A stretch of DNA of 10,129 bases, taken from assembly GCA_016783865.1 (NCBI GenBank), contig JADHVS010000162.1, positions 1 through 10,129 of the forward strand. Direction: 5' to 3'. Both the position numbers and the translations under genes were made by a program. The notes under the pieces were generated by a model that was not told the origin of the DNA, did not search any database, and worked only from the letters and a program-made list of their open reading frames with translations. Source of the DNA: Bacteroidales bacterium (GTDB lineage Bacteria; Bacteroidota; Bacteroidia; Bacteroidales; SM23-62). Below, piece after piece: positions 1 to 7,057 of this stretch (its first letter is position 1; the number at the start of each line of letters is the position of its first letter).

Positions 1-196
1 GCTAATTGCTCCAAGCTAATTGCTCCAAGCTAAATGCTCCAGGCAAATTGCTCCAAGCTAATTGCTCCAAGCTAATTGCTCCAAGCTAATTGCTCCAAGC
101 TAAATGCTCCAAGCAAATTGCTCCAAGCAAATTGCTCCAAGCTAATTGCTCCAAGCTAAATGCTCCAGGCAAATTGCTCCAAGCAAATTGCTCCAA
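1..196. repeat. 14-bp tandem array, 14 units, open at the left edge
   Basis: Fourteen contiguous 14-bp units fill this stretch without any indel. Three main variants occur: GCTAATTGCTCCAA (units 1, 2, 5, 6, 7, 11), GCTAAATGCTCCAR (3, 8, 12) and GCAAATTGCTCCAA (4, 9, 10, 13, 14). Units 2-4 and 11-13 are the same three-variant block, so multi-unit duplication has occurred. Each unit can be read as two diverged heptamers sharing the GCT start (GCTAATT + GCTCCAA). The array ends in decayed units (GCTCAC, then GCTAAAC at 203-209) that contain the stop codon of the minus-strand gene. Stops occur in the units on both strands, so it is not a coding repeat. The window begins at a unit boundary, so the true left end is unknown. 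Confidence 0.97.
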
Positions 197-203
197 GCTC
201 ACG

Positions 204-1523
204 CTAAACGTCCTTAATTAAACGATTGGCCGGCGATTTTTCGATGGCTTTAAGTATATCCTGTTGTATACCGGAAAACGCTTTTAGATCACCAGATTCT
301 TCTGCAAACAATCGGTCTCCCTCTGTCATCTCAAGCTTATTGATGATATAACTGATGGATAGCTGGCTGATATCAATAGAAGGCAGGTAGGCACTTTCCT
401 TTGGGCTTTCTGTGGTGGTTTCTGCCAGCAGGTTATTCTCTGTTAATGAAAAAATGATATCACGCACCAGGCGCATCGGGATACCAAGGTTATGACCGAT
501 GTCCCTGGCTGTTAACGGTTGATCACCTGTCATAAATCCCTTAACCACCTGGTGCAGGATTAAAAAAGTAAGTAACCGTCTGTTATAATTGGATATCTTC
601 AATGCTTCCGCTTCAAACTCATATTTTTCAATATTCTGATAAGCATATGATATCTCTGCTCCCAATAATACAATCAACCAGCTAAGCTGAAGCCAGATTA
701 AAAACAAGGGCAGCGCAGCAAAACTTGTATAGATGGCCCCATATTTTGAAACTCCCACCTGAAAATAAATATAAGCCCACTGGGTTAACTGGAAGATGGC
801 TCCGGCAATGATACCTCCGTAAAGGGCATTCCTGAATATCACTTTTGTATTGGGCATGATGACGTACAATATTGTAAAAAGCAGGAAAATAAGCAGATAT
901 GGTATCAGGCTGGCCAGGAAATTGATCACCGGTCCGACATATTGCATGAATGTATCTTCGCCTGTGACAGCATTCGACAGGAATACCGTAATAGTACTGG
1001 ATAAAACTAAAAGAACCGGCGCTATCAGCATCATCGACAGATAATCACTGAATTTCCTGACAAACGGCCTCGATTTCTTAATGCGCCATATAGCATTAAA
1101 TGAATTCTCAATATTCCCTAATACCTTCATGATCGACCAAAACAACAGAACCAATCCAACACCGGCTATAAATCCCCCATTGATATTTTCGAGCATGGAA
1201 TTGGCAAAACTGATAATATAATTGATCACTTCCTTCATCTCTTCACGTTCTGATAACTGCTCCCTGATCATAGCTTCAAGCTTTCTTTCAAAACCGAATC
1301 CCTTGGATATCCCAAAAATCATGGCAGCTACAGGCACTATCGACATCATTGTATAGTATGTCAGTGCAGATGCACGCAGCTGGATCTTGTTTTCCTTAAA
1401 TCCCCGCATGGCCATCAGAATGATCCTCAATTGACGAATAAAAAAAGCAAGGATCCTTGGATATTTGCGCAGATCAACTGTCCAGACTTCATCGGTGATG
1501 AAGTTCATTACTTTTTTAATCAT
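204..1523 (-). CDS. YihY/BrkB-family inner-membrane protein with long cytoplasmic C-terminal tail
   Basis: This 439-residue protein belongs to the YihY/virulence factor BrkB family of polytopic inner-membrane proteins, whose molecular function is not settled. Visible support is the family-typical first membrane segment (residues about 55-75, with SALTYYTMMSIVPVAA) followed by five more hydrophobic segments near 115-135, 162-184, 199-222, 232-254 and 265-292. The segment near 265-292 carries the conserved YGAIYTSFAALPLFLIWLQL stretch. Residues about 293-439 are a hydrophilic tail whose middle (LTARDIGHNLGIPMRLVRDI) looks like a helix-turn-helix or winged-helix fold. A TTG-initiated extension to 1592 is possible, but a promoter-like element at 1552-1559 would lie inside it. 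The ATG at 1523 is preferred, with the ATG at 1508 as alternative. The gene stands alone on this strand and is divergent from the next gene. Its TAG stop lies in a decayed unit at the edge of the 14-bp array. Family assignment is firm; function is not. Confidence 0.92.
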   Translation of the reverse strand: MIKKVMNFITDEVWTVDLRKYPRILAFFIRQLRIILMAMRGFKENKIQLRASALTYYTMMSIVPVAAMIFGISKGFGFERKLEAMIREQLSEREEMKEVINYIISFANSMLENINGGFIAGVGLVLLFWSIMKVLGNIENSFNAIWRIKKSRPFVRKFSDYLSMMLIAPVLLVLSSTITVFLSNAVTGEDTFMQYVGPVINFLASLIPYLLIFLLFTILYVIMPNTKVIFRNALYGGIIAGAIFQLTQWAYIYFQVGVSKYGAIYTSFAALPLFLIWLQLSWLIVLLGAEISYAYQNIEKYEFEAEALKISNYNRRLLTFLILHQVVKGFMTGDQPLTARDIGHNLGIPMRLVRDIIFSLTENNLLAETTTESPKESAYLPSIDISQLSISYIINKLEMTEGDRLFAEESGDLKAFSGIQQDILKAIEKSPANRLIKDV

Positions 1524-1551
1524 GGAATGAGTGTATGTGATATTATATAAA

Positions 1552-1559
1552 CAAATATA
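1552..1559 (-). promoter_or_regulatory. Candidate Bacteroidota -7 element for the yihY-like gene
   Basis: On the minus strand this reads TATATTTG, an exact match to the Bacteroidota TAnnTTTG -7 consensus. It would place transcription start near 1545, about 22 bases upstream of the ATG at 1523. No good -33 TTTG is present at the usual distance; the best candidate is TGTG at 1581-1584. It is therefore a half-supported promoter. Confidence 0.45.
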
Positions 1560-1648
1560 ATTCTTTGCTTTCAAGGAAACCACACAATTCAAAAATTTCA
1601 GGGATTATGCATGAGGAGCCCGGGATTTGTATATTTTTGGCACCAGGA

Positions 1649-2359
1649 ATGGAAATAAACATATTACATCTGGTCGACGGAGCCCGCAAAGCAAAGGGGC
1701 TAACGGTTATCATTGACGTTTTCAGAGCATTCAGCACAGCCTGCTATGTATTTCATAACGGGGCAGATAAAATTCATCCGGCAGGAAGTATTGAAACGGC
1801 ATTTCAGCTAAAAGACCTGCATCCCGATTGGTTGTTAATGGGTGAAAAGGATGAGCAAACCATACCTGGTTTTCATTATGGGAATTCACCTACCATTGTA
1901 AAAGACATTGATTTCACAGGAAAAACAGTTGTTCAGCGCACCAGTGCCGGTACACAGGGACTGGTCAATGCAACCGGCGCAGACATACTCGTGACAGGAA
2001 GTTTTGTTAATGCAGGTGCACTGGTTAATTTTATCCGGGTAACTAATCCACAGTTGCTCTCGCTGGTTTGTATGGGTTATTCTGCAAAGTACTCTATTGA
2101 GGAAGATACTTTCTGTGCGGAATATATTAGGAATGAACTGGAAGGTAAAACCAATGATTTCAACCAGATGAAAGAGATTATCAGGAAGACCAGTGCACAA
2201 AGATTTTTTGCACCGGAGAATCAGCATTTCTCTCCTTCCACCGATTTTGATTTGTGTCTTGACCTGAACCGTTTTGATTTTGTATTAAAGGTTGAACTTG
2301 AAGAAGATAAGTTGCTTACAATGAAGAAGATAGATGTATCTAGTTACGAGGGGGTGTGA
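1649..2359 (+). CDS. comB: 2-phosphosulfolactate phosphatase family protein (ComB-like)
   Basis: The 236-residue product matches the ComB family, named for the Mg-dependent phosphatase that converts 2-phosphosulfolactate to sulfolactate in coenzyme M synthesis. Family landmarks occur in the expected order: IDVFRAFST (residues 22-30), GEKDEQTIPGFHYGNSP (65-81), then GKTVVQRTSAGTQGL, VTGSFVNAGALV and a final SIEEDTFCAEYI block. The ATG at 1649 gives a family-typical length and puts the protein start at the expected MEINILHL strand. An ATG at 1607 and a TTG at 1565 lie in frame upstream, but the sequence they would add looks like leader. The gene is probably co-transcribed with the redoxin gene 56 bp downstream. 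No other coenzyme M or sulfolactate gene is in view, so the true substrate in this organism may differ from the family name. Confidence 0.85.
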   Translation: MEINILHLVDGARKAKGLTVIIDVFRAFSTACYVFHNGADKIHPAGSIETAFQLKDLHPDWLLMGEKDEQTIPGFHYGNSPTIVKDIDFTGKTVVQRTSAGTQGLVNATGADILVTGSFVNAGALVNFIRVTNPQLLSLVCMGYSAKYSIEEDTFCAEYIRNELEGKTNDFNQMKEIIRKTSAQRFFAPENQHFSPSTDFDLCLDLNRFDFVLKVELEEDKLLTMKKIDVSSYEGV

Positions 2360-2367
2360 GATTGGGT

Positions 2368-2402
2368 GTTACAGGTTGCAGGTTACAGGTTGCAGGTTAA
2401 GA
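2368..2402 (+). repeat. Heptamer array, GTTACAG/GTTGCAG alternating
   Basis: Four perfect-register 7-bp units alternate GTTACAG, GTTGCAG, GTTACAG, GTTGCAG, followed by a decayed GTTAAGA. The alternation makes a 14-bp higher-order unit, the same length as the array at 1-196. It begins 9 bases after the comB-like stop codon and fills most of the gap before the redoxin gene. Read on the plus strand it has no stop codon or start codon. Confidence 0.93.
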
Positions 2403-2415
2403 AAATAGAAGAACA

Positions 2416-3024
2416 ATGAAAGAATTTGTAATTATTGCAAGATTAAAAAAGTATTGGTCAAAGCGAAGCTGGTTTGGGAAGGTTACCGACCTGCTGTTCT
2501 ACCTTTTCATCATTTTACTGATCATACCAGGTTCGCGTAAAACTGTTGCTACTGCAGTAAATAGAATAGCTATCCAGCGTCCACAGATCTTGAAAAAGGA
2601 AATACTCGGGAAATTGGAATCAAGTGACTTTAGCTGGAAATTGGTTTCACCAGATGGAAAACTGATAGAATTCGAAGAATTCAGGGGTAAGGTTGTTTTC
2701 CTTAATTTCTGGGCTACCTGGTGTCCTCCCTGCCGGGCAGAAATGCCTGATATTCAAAGATTGTACGAGGATTATGAAGACCGCATAGCCTTCATCCTGG
2801 TTACACAGGAGGATCCGGTTAATGTGCAAAGTTTTATTGAGGATAAAGGTTACTCGGTACCATTCTACAGACCTGCCTCCACACCTCCCCCCACCCTGCA
2901 ATCCTCAGCATTGCCTACCACCTATATTATTAACCAGCAGGGTGAAATTGTAATAAAAAAGACAGGAGCATTTAGATGGGACAGCAAAAAAGCGAACGCT
3001 TTCCTGGATGATTTACTTAAGTGA
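2416..3024 (+). CDS. TlpA/ResA-like membrane-anchored thiol-disulfide oxidoreductase
   Basis: This 202-residue protein has a basic N-terminus, one membrane segment at about residues 26-38 and a thioredoxin-fold domain from about residue 70. The active site is WCPPC (Cys103 and Cys106) after the strand GKVVFLNFWAT, and the expected cis-proline is in ALPTTYI (Pro167). This is the layout of TlpA/ResA/DsbE-type redoxins, which are held in the inner membrane and act in the periplasm, for example in cytochrome c maturation or protein disulfide reduction. The ATG at 2416 is preceded by a weak purine stretch (AGAAG). The gene follows the ComB-like gene on the same strand across a heptamer array. It ends 4 bases from the stop codon of the convergent efflux operon. 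The partner protein is not identifiable here. Confidence 0.9.
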   Translation: MKEFVIIARLKKYWSKRSWFGKVTDLLFYLFIILLIIPGSRKTVATAVNRIAIQRPQILKKEILGKLESSDFSWKLVSPDGKLIEFEEFRGKVVFLNFWATWCPPCRAEMPDIQRLYEDYEDRIAFILVTQEDPVNVQSFIEDKGYSVPFYRPASTPPPTLQSSALPTTYIINQQGEIVIKKTGAFRWDSKKANAFLDDLLK

Positions 3025-3028
3025 CAAA

Positions 3029-4147
3029 TCAGGCTGCCTTCCTGTATCTCCATGTAGCCAATCCCAGGATAACAACAGCATATACACTCAGGTATATCGT
3101 TTCTTTGATAATATCGGCTATCCCGGATCCTTTCAGCAGGACCATCCTGATGACGCGCATAAAATAAGCCAGGGGATTGATATAATTAAGTTTTACGGCC
3201 CAGTCAGGCATACTTTCGACAGGCGTAAAAATCCCACTCATCAGGATAAAAGTTATAAGAAAGAAAAAGGCCAGGAACATCACCTGTAGCTGGTTATTTG
3301 AGATAGCAGACATGAACAAGCCTATCCCCATGACCACCATCAAATAGATGGATGCATAAAAAAGCAACAACAACAAGCTGCCGGTTACAGGAAGTTGATA
3401 TAATAATCTGCCAATTCCCAAACCGATGCATAATTCTATCAGGGCAAGTATCCAGAAGGGTATTAGTTTACCGATAATAAATTGATATTTCCTGATTGGT
3501 GTAACATTGATCATTTCGGCAGTTCCCAGCTCCTTCTCGCGCACCAGGTTTAGTGAGGAAAGGATCATACCTATCATGGTTACAAGGATAACCAGAATAC
3601 CCGGTGTCATAAAAATTTTATAATTCAGATCCGGATTGTACCAGAAGGATGAATTGATCCGGATATTCTTCATTGGTTTCAAGTTGATTACAGCCGAATA
3701 TTCAGTCAATAGTTCCTGGTTGAAGTCCTGTATGACAGATAAAGTATAGGCATTCGACAGACCAGCCACTGTTGCATTGATCGCATTGATCAGAACCTGA
3801 ATTTCGGCTTGTCCCTCCTTTAATAGTTGTGCTTCAAACCCGGAAGGTATGTGAAGGATCATATCTGTTCGATTGGACTTTATATCTACCTCAGATTCTT
3901 CAAGGGAGAAAGTATGCTTTTCAATATGAAAGAATGGAGATCCTTCAAATTTACTGGTTAACTTTCTTGATATTCCCGACAGGTCTTTGTCTACCACTGT
4001 TAGCTTGATATTCTTCATTTCCAGCGTCGCAGCACTCACCATAATGATCAATTGAACCAGGGGAACAACCAGTATTATGGGTAACATGAACCGGTTTCGA
4101 AAGATCTGCAGGAACTCTTTTTGTATGATAAATAATATATTACGCAT
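3029..4147 (-). CDS. ABC-2 type transporter permease (YbhR/YbhS-like), second of pair
   Basis: The 372-residue product is an ABC-2 type inner-membrane permease of drug or large-substrate exporters. It has an N-terminal membrane segment (about residues 21-40), a large extracytoplasmic domain (about 41-178), then hydrophobic segments near 181-202, 224-248, 256-280, 288-308 and 349-366. The conserved loop REKELGTAEMINVTPI sits at 203-218, and a late INPLAYFMRVIR motif at 323-334 is typical of the family. It is the last gene of the operon and starts 9 bp after the stop of the first permease. The two permeases are paralogues of similar length and should pair to form the transmembrane channel. No terminator is visible between its stop and the convergent redoxin gene. 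The assignment is firm; the substrate is unknown. Confidence 0.93.
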   Translation of the reverse strand: MRNILFIIQKEFLQIFRNRFMLPIILVVPLVQLIIMVSAATLEMKNIKLTVVDKDLSGISRKLTSKFEGSPFFHIEKHTFSLEESEVDIKSNRTDMILHIPSGFEAQLLKEGQAEIQVLINAINATVAGLSNAYTLSVIQDFNQELLTEYSAVINLKPMKNIRINSSFWYNPDLNYKIFMTPGILVILVTMIGMILSSLNLVREKELGTAEMINVTPIRKYQFIIGKLIPFWILALIELCIGLGIGRLLYQLPVTGSLLLLLFYASIYLMVVMGIGLFMSAISNNQLQVMFLAFFFLITFILMSGIFTPVESMPDWAVKLNYINPLAYFMRVIRMVLLKGSGIADIIKETIYLSVYAVVILGLATWRYRKAA

Positions 4148-4156
4148 ACTGTTTGT

Positions 4157-5266
4157 CTATTCAAGGCGTATTTTAAATCTTTTCACACTTAACACGATCA
4201 GCAGGACCAACATCCCAAATAAAATCAGTGTCTCCTTCCAAATAAACAACATTCCGGTCCCCATCAACATGATGTTTTTAATGATCACTATAAAATATTT
4301 AGCGGGTACAATGACACTCAGCCATTGCAGTATCTCTGGCATGTTTTCAATCGGGAAAATAAAACCGGACAATAACAATGTGGGCAACAGCAAAGCCAAC
4401 AATGAAATGAACATAGCTATCTGCTGGGTTTCTGTCCTGGTAGAAATGAATATTCCCAGGGAAAGGGCAACGCCGATGAACAGCAGGCATTCTCCCATCA
4501 ACAAAGCAAGGTTACCTCTTATGGGTAAGCCAAATACAAAATACCCTATAATGATGATGGCCAGGGCATTGAAAAAGGATAAAACAAGATATGGAGTTAC
4601 TTTGCCCAATACAATTTGCAATGGTTTCAGGGGAGACACCAACAGTGTTTCCATGGTACCCAGCTCTTTCTCGCGTGTGATTGAAATGGAGGTCATCAGG
4701 GCAGAAACCAGCATAAGTATCAGGGCCATCGTTCCCGGGACAAACATAAAAACACCCTTCATGCTCTGGTTATACATCATTCTTACTTCAGGTTGCACCT
4801 TAAGTGGAATACCGCTTGAATTAAGTGAGTGCACGTATTCCATAATTATGGCCGACGAATAATTCACCACCAGGTTGGCTGTATTGGCATCCGAAGCATC
4901 AGCAAGTATCTGGATATCAGCTGAATTTTCCCGTTCCAAACGTTCGGCGAAGTGCTGGCCAAAGATGATAATCTCTTTTACATTGCCCTCCTTAAACTTC
5001 CCCTCCACCTCATTGTGACTATTTATATATCCATCTAAAATGAAATATCCCGATGATAAGAGTTTATTGGTAATCTCCCGGGTATAGCGGTCGTTAGACT
5101 GGTCAAGAATAGCAATCCTGATGTCCTTCAGCTCGTTTGTGACCACAAATCCAAAGAGCAATAACATAACCACAGGCATTCCAAAAAGGATCAGCAGTGT
5201 TCGTGGATCCCTCAGGATGTGATTAAACTCTTTTATGACAAAACCCCAGAATCTTTTCATGTTCAT
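4157..5266 (-). CDS. ABC-2 type transporter permease (YbhS-like), first of pair
   Basis: The 369-residue product has the same plan as its downstream neighbour: cytoplasmic start with KEFNHILRDPRTLLI, a membrane segment at about residues 23-42, an extracytoplasmic domain to about 170, then five hydrophobic segments (about 171-195, 220-244, 252-276, 282-304, 340-361). The family loop REKELGTMETLLVSPL is at 198-213 and VPAKYFIVIIKNIM lies near 320-333. The start is uncertain. ATGs lie at 5266 and 5260, both in or beside a heptamer array, and a TTG at 5302 would overlap the upstream ATPase gene. The ATG codons fit the family N-terminus, so 5266 is given. It should pair with the downstream permease and be powered by the two upstream ATPases. 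Confidence 0.92.
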   Translation of the reverse strand: MNMKRFWGFVIKEFNHILRDPRTLLILFGMPVVMLLLFGFVVTNELKDIRIAILDQSNDRYTREITNKLLSSGYFILDGYINSHNEVEGKFKEGNVKEIIIFGQHFAERLERENSADIQILADASDANTANLVVNYSSAIIMEYVHSLNSSGIPLKVQPEVRMMYNQSMKGVFMFVPGTMALILMLVSALMTSISITREKELGTMETLLVSPLKPLQIVLGKVTPYLVLSFFNALAIIIIGYFVFGLPIRGNLALLMGECLLFIGVALSLGIFISTRTETQQIAMFISLLALLLPTLLLSGFIFPIENMPEILQWLSVIVPAKYFIVIIKNIMLMGTGMLFIWKETLILFGMLVLLIVLSVKRFKIRLE

Positions 5267-5288
5267 CGTTCTTCGTTTCAGGTTCTCA
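5261..5288. repeat. Degenerate heptamer array (GTTCATC type) at the ATPase 2 / permease 1 junction
   Basis: Four units in 7-bp register read GTTCATC, GTTCTTC, GTTTCAG and GTTCTCA on the plus strand. All keep GTT at the first three positions. The first unit is identical to the unit at 9262-9282. The last unit contains the TGA stop of ATPase 2 (5286-5288 on the minus strand), and the first contains a candidate ATG of permease 1. It is more decayed than the other heptamer arrays. Confidence 0.7.
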
Positions 5289-6020
5289 ATTCTTTCTGGC
5301 AATTTTTACGAAAACATCATCCATATTGTCAGCTGAGTATTCCTTCTTTAACTCAGTTGGTGTTCCAAGGGCCTCTATCCTTCCCATATCCATTATTGAA
5401 ACTCGATCGCAATACTCCGCTTCATCCATATAATGTGTGGTAACAAAGACAGTAATGTTATCATTGCTGGCCTCATATATCAGGTTCCAGAATTGCCTCC
5501 TGGTAACCGGATCTACTCCCCCGGTTGGCTCATCAAGAAAAACAATACTGGGATTATGAAAAATGGCGACTGAAAAAGCGAGCTTCTGTTTCCAGCCCAG
5601 GGGAAGGTCTTTTATTAATTGATTCCTTGCATGTTCCAGTCCCAATTTTTCCAGCAGTTGCTCCGTCCTGCTTTTAATATATGTCAGGCTGAGACCATAG
5701 ATTCCGGCATAATAGCGGATATTCTCATACACCTTCAGATCGTCGTAAAGGGAAAACTTCTGACTCATATATCCGATCCGTTTTTTTATCTTCTCCCGGT
5801 CGCGATAAACATCCAGACCATCCACCACCAGTTTACCCGACGTTGGTAATGAGAGACCACATAATATCCTCATAGCAGTCGTTTTACCTGCTCCATTGGC
5901 ACCGAGAAATCCGAAGATCTCTCCCTCATATACCTCGAAATTCAGGTTGTCATTGGCAACGAAAGAGCCAAATTTCTTAACCAGGTTCTCTACTTTTATT
6001 ACAGGATTCTCTTTATTCAT
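5286..6020 (-). CDS. ABC transporter ATP-binding protein 2 (equivalent of YbhF C-terminal half)
   Basis: This 244-residue single-domain ATPase is the cytoplasmic motor subunit of the exporter. It has Walker A GANGAGKTT (residues 40-48), Q-loop glutamine in YMSQKF (Gln87), Walker B with catalytic Glu164 in FLDEPTGGVD, and the switch histidine His196 in TTHYMDEA. The ABC signature is abnormal: LPLGWKQ (139-145) replaces LSGGxxQ. The protein is of normal length for one ABC domain, and MNKENPVIKVENLVKKFG is a natural start. The ATG at 6020 follows the ATPase 1 stop by 15 bp, with an A-rich leader and no strong Shine-Dalgarno. It should heterodimerise with ATPase 1, whose signature is intact. Confidence 0.95.
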   Translation of the reverse strand: MNKENPVIKVENLVKKFGSFVANDNLNFEVYEGEIFGFLGANGAGKTTAMRILCGLSLPTSGKLVVDGLDVYRDREKIKKRIGYMSQKFSLYDDLKVYENIRYYAGIYGLSLTYIKSRTEQLLEKLGLEHARNQLIKDLPLGWKQKLAFSVAIFHNPSIVFLDEPTGGVDPVTRRQFWNLIYEASNDNITVFVTTHYMDEAEYCDRVSIMDMGRIEALGTPTELKKEYSADNMDDVFVKIARKN

Positions 6021-6033
6021 TATTTTTTCTTAC

Positions 6034-6054
6034 GTCTACTGTCTACTGTCTACT
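6034..6054. repeat. Heptamer array, three exact GTCTACT units
   Basis: Three exact copies of GTCTACT stand in tandem at the ATPase 1 / ATPase 2 junction, followed by one more G. On the coding (minus) strand the unit is AGTAGAC, which contains TAG. The array encodes the last residues of ATPase 1 (VDSRQ) and supplies its TAG stop at 6036-6038. Confidence 0.95.
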
Positions 6055-6959
6055 GAATTCATTAATTCAAGAAAGCAATCCTCAACACCAGGTAATATCT
6101 CTTTGATATTGACTTCTTTATGATCATTTGACTTAAGATAATCGCCAAGTAATTTATCCGGTTCTTCACACGGTTGAATAGTAACGTGCACATCCTGGCC
6201 AAAAAGAAACTGGGTATCAGTCCTCTCCCAATTATCGAGGTCTTTTATAAGCTGATACATCTTATCTGTCCGAACTGCATATAGTTTCTTATCGAATTTC
6301 TTTAGAATCGCCCCGGGTCTGTCGAGTGCCAGTATCTTACCGCCCTGGATCAGGCCTATCCTGTCACATAAACCTGCCTCATCCATATAAGCTGTGGAAA
6401 CCAAAATGGTAATGTTCCTTTGTCTGATCTTATCAAGCATCTCCCAGAATTCTTTTCTGGATACAGCATCGACGCCGGTTGTTGGTTCATCCAATATCAA
6501 AACTTCCGGATGATTTATCATAGCACATGAAAGTGCGAGCTTTTGCTTCATACCTCCCGACAGTTTTCCGGCCTTTCTGGTTTTGAAGGGTTCAATATGC
6601 TGATATATGTCACGTATCAAATCATAATTCTCCTTAACTGTCGTCCCAAAGACAGTGGCATAAAAATTCAGGTTCTCTTCAACTGTAAGGTCCTGGTAAA
6701 GAGAAAACCTCCCTGGCATATATCCCGTGATCGTTCTGATCTTCCTGAACTCTTTCACCACATCATAACCCATAACGGAGGCTGTCCCGCTATCAGGCAG
6801 GATAAGTGTTGTCAGTATCCTGAAAAGGGATGTTTTTCCGGCCCCATCCGGACCGATCAAACCAAAGATCTCGCCCTGGTCCACCTGAAAAGTAATCTGA
6901 TCCAGTGCTGTTACTGATTTATACTGTTTACTAATTCCTGATATATCTATGGCGAGCAT
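6036..6959 (-). CDS. ABC transporter ATP-binding protein 1 (equivalent of YbhF N-terminal half)
   Basis: The 307-residue protein has one ABC domain (about residues 1-215) and a C-terminal extension of about 90 residues. Walker A is GPDGAGKTS (36-44), the signature is intact (LSGGMKQK, 133-140), and Walker B is LILDEPTTGVD with Glu158. Two normally conserved residues are replaced: the Q-loop position in YMPGRF is Gly83, and the switch-histidine position in STAYMDEA is Ala190. The ATP site built on its own Walker A is therefore probably weak or inactive, while its signature can complete the site of ATPase 2. The ATG at 6959 gives the natural N-terminus MLAIDISGISKQYKS. It lies 98 bp after the adaptor gene, the widest gap in the operon. 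Its final residues VDSRQ are encoded by a heptamer array. Confidence 0.95.
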   Translation of the reverse strand: MLAIDISGISKQYKSVTALDQITFQVDQGEIFGLIGPDGAGKTSLFRILTTLILPDSGTASVMGYDVVKEFRKIRTITGYMPGRFSLYQDLTVEENLNFYATVFGTTVKENYDLIRDIYQHIEPFKTRKAGKLSGGMKQKLALSCAMINHPEVLILDEPTTGVDAVSRKEFWEMLDKIRQRNITILVSTAYMDEAGLCDRIGLIQGGKILALDRPGAILKKFDKKLYAVRTDKMYQLIKDLDNWERTDTQFLFGQDVHVTIQPCEEPDKLLGDYLKSNDHKEVNIKEILPGVEDCFLELMNSVDSRQ

Positions 6960-7057
6960 CTGAAAATACTTAAAGTTATATTTTAAAAAATCGATCCGGG
7001 TGGTTCAAAAGGAACATGCTCGATGTAATGGAGACGGGGCATAGGTTTTTGAAATAA

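Noticed and set aside
1..196. CRISPR array
   Set aside because: Units are 14 bp, contiguous and near-identical throughout; there are no unique spacers and no cas genes in the window.
1524..1592. TTG-initiated N-terminal extension of the YihY-like protein
   Set aside because: It would overlap the promoter-like element at 1552-1559, and its sequence is unlike the family N-terminus.
1632..1639. TATTTTTG as a -7 element for the ComB-like gene
   Set aside because: It matches TAnnTTTG but has no TTTG at the -33 distance, and would start transcription only a few bases before the ATG at 1649.
4077..4862. Plus-strand open frame of 261 codons
   Set aside because: It lies antisense to both ABC-2 permeases, whose family motifs are clear. 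Its composition is the reverse-strand shadow of membrane segments and it has no recognisable domain.
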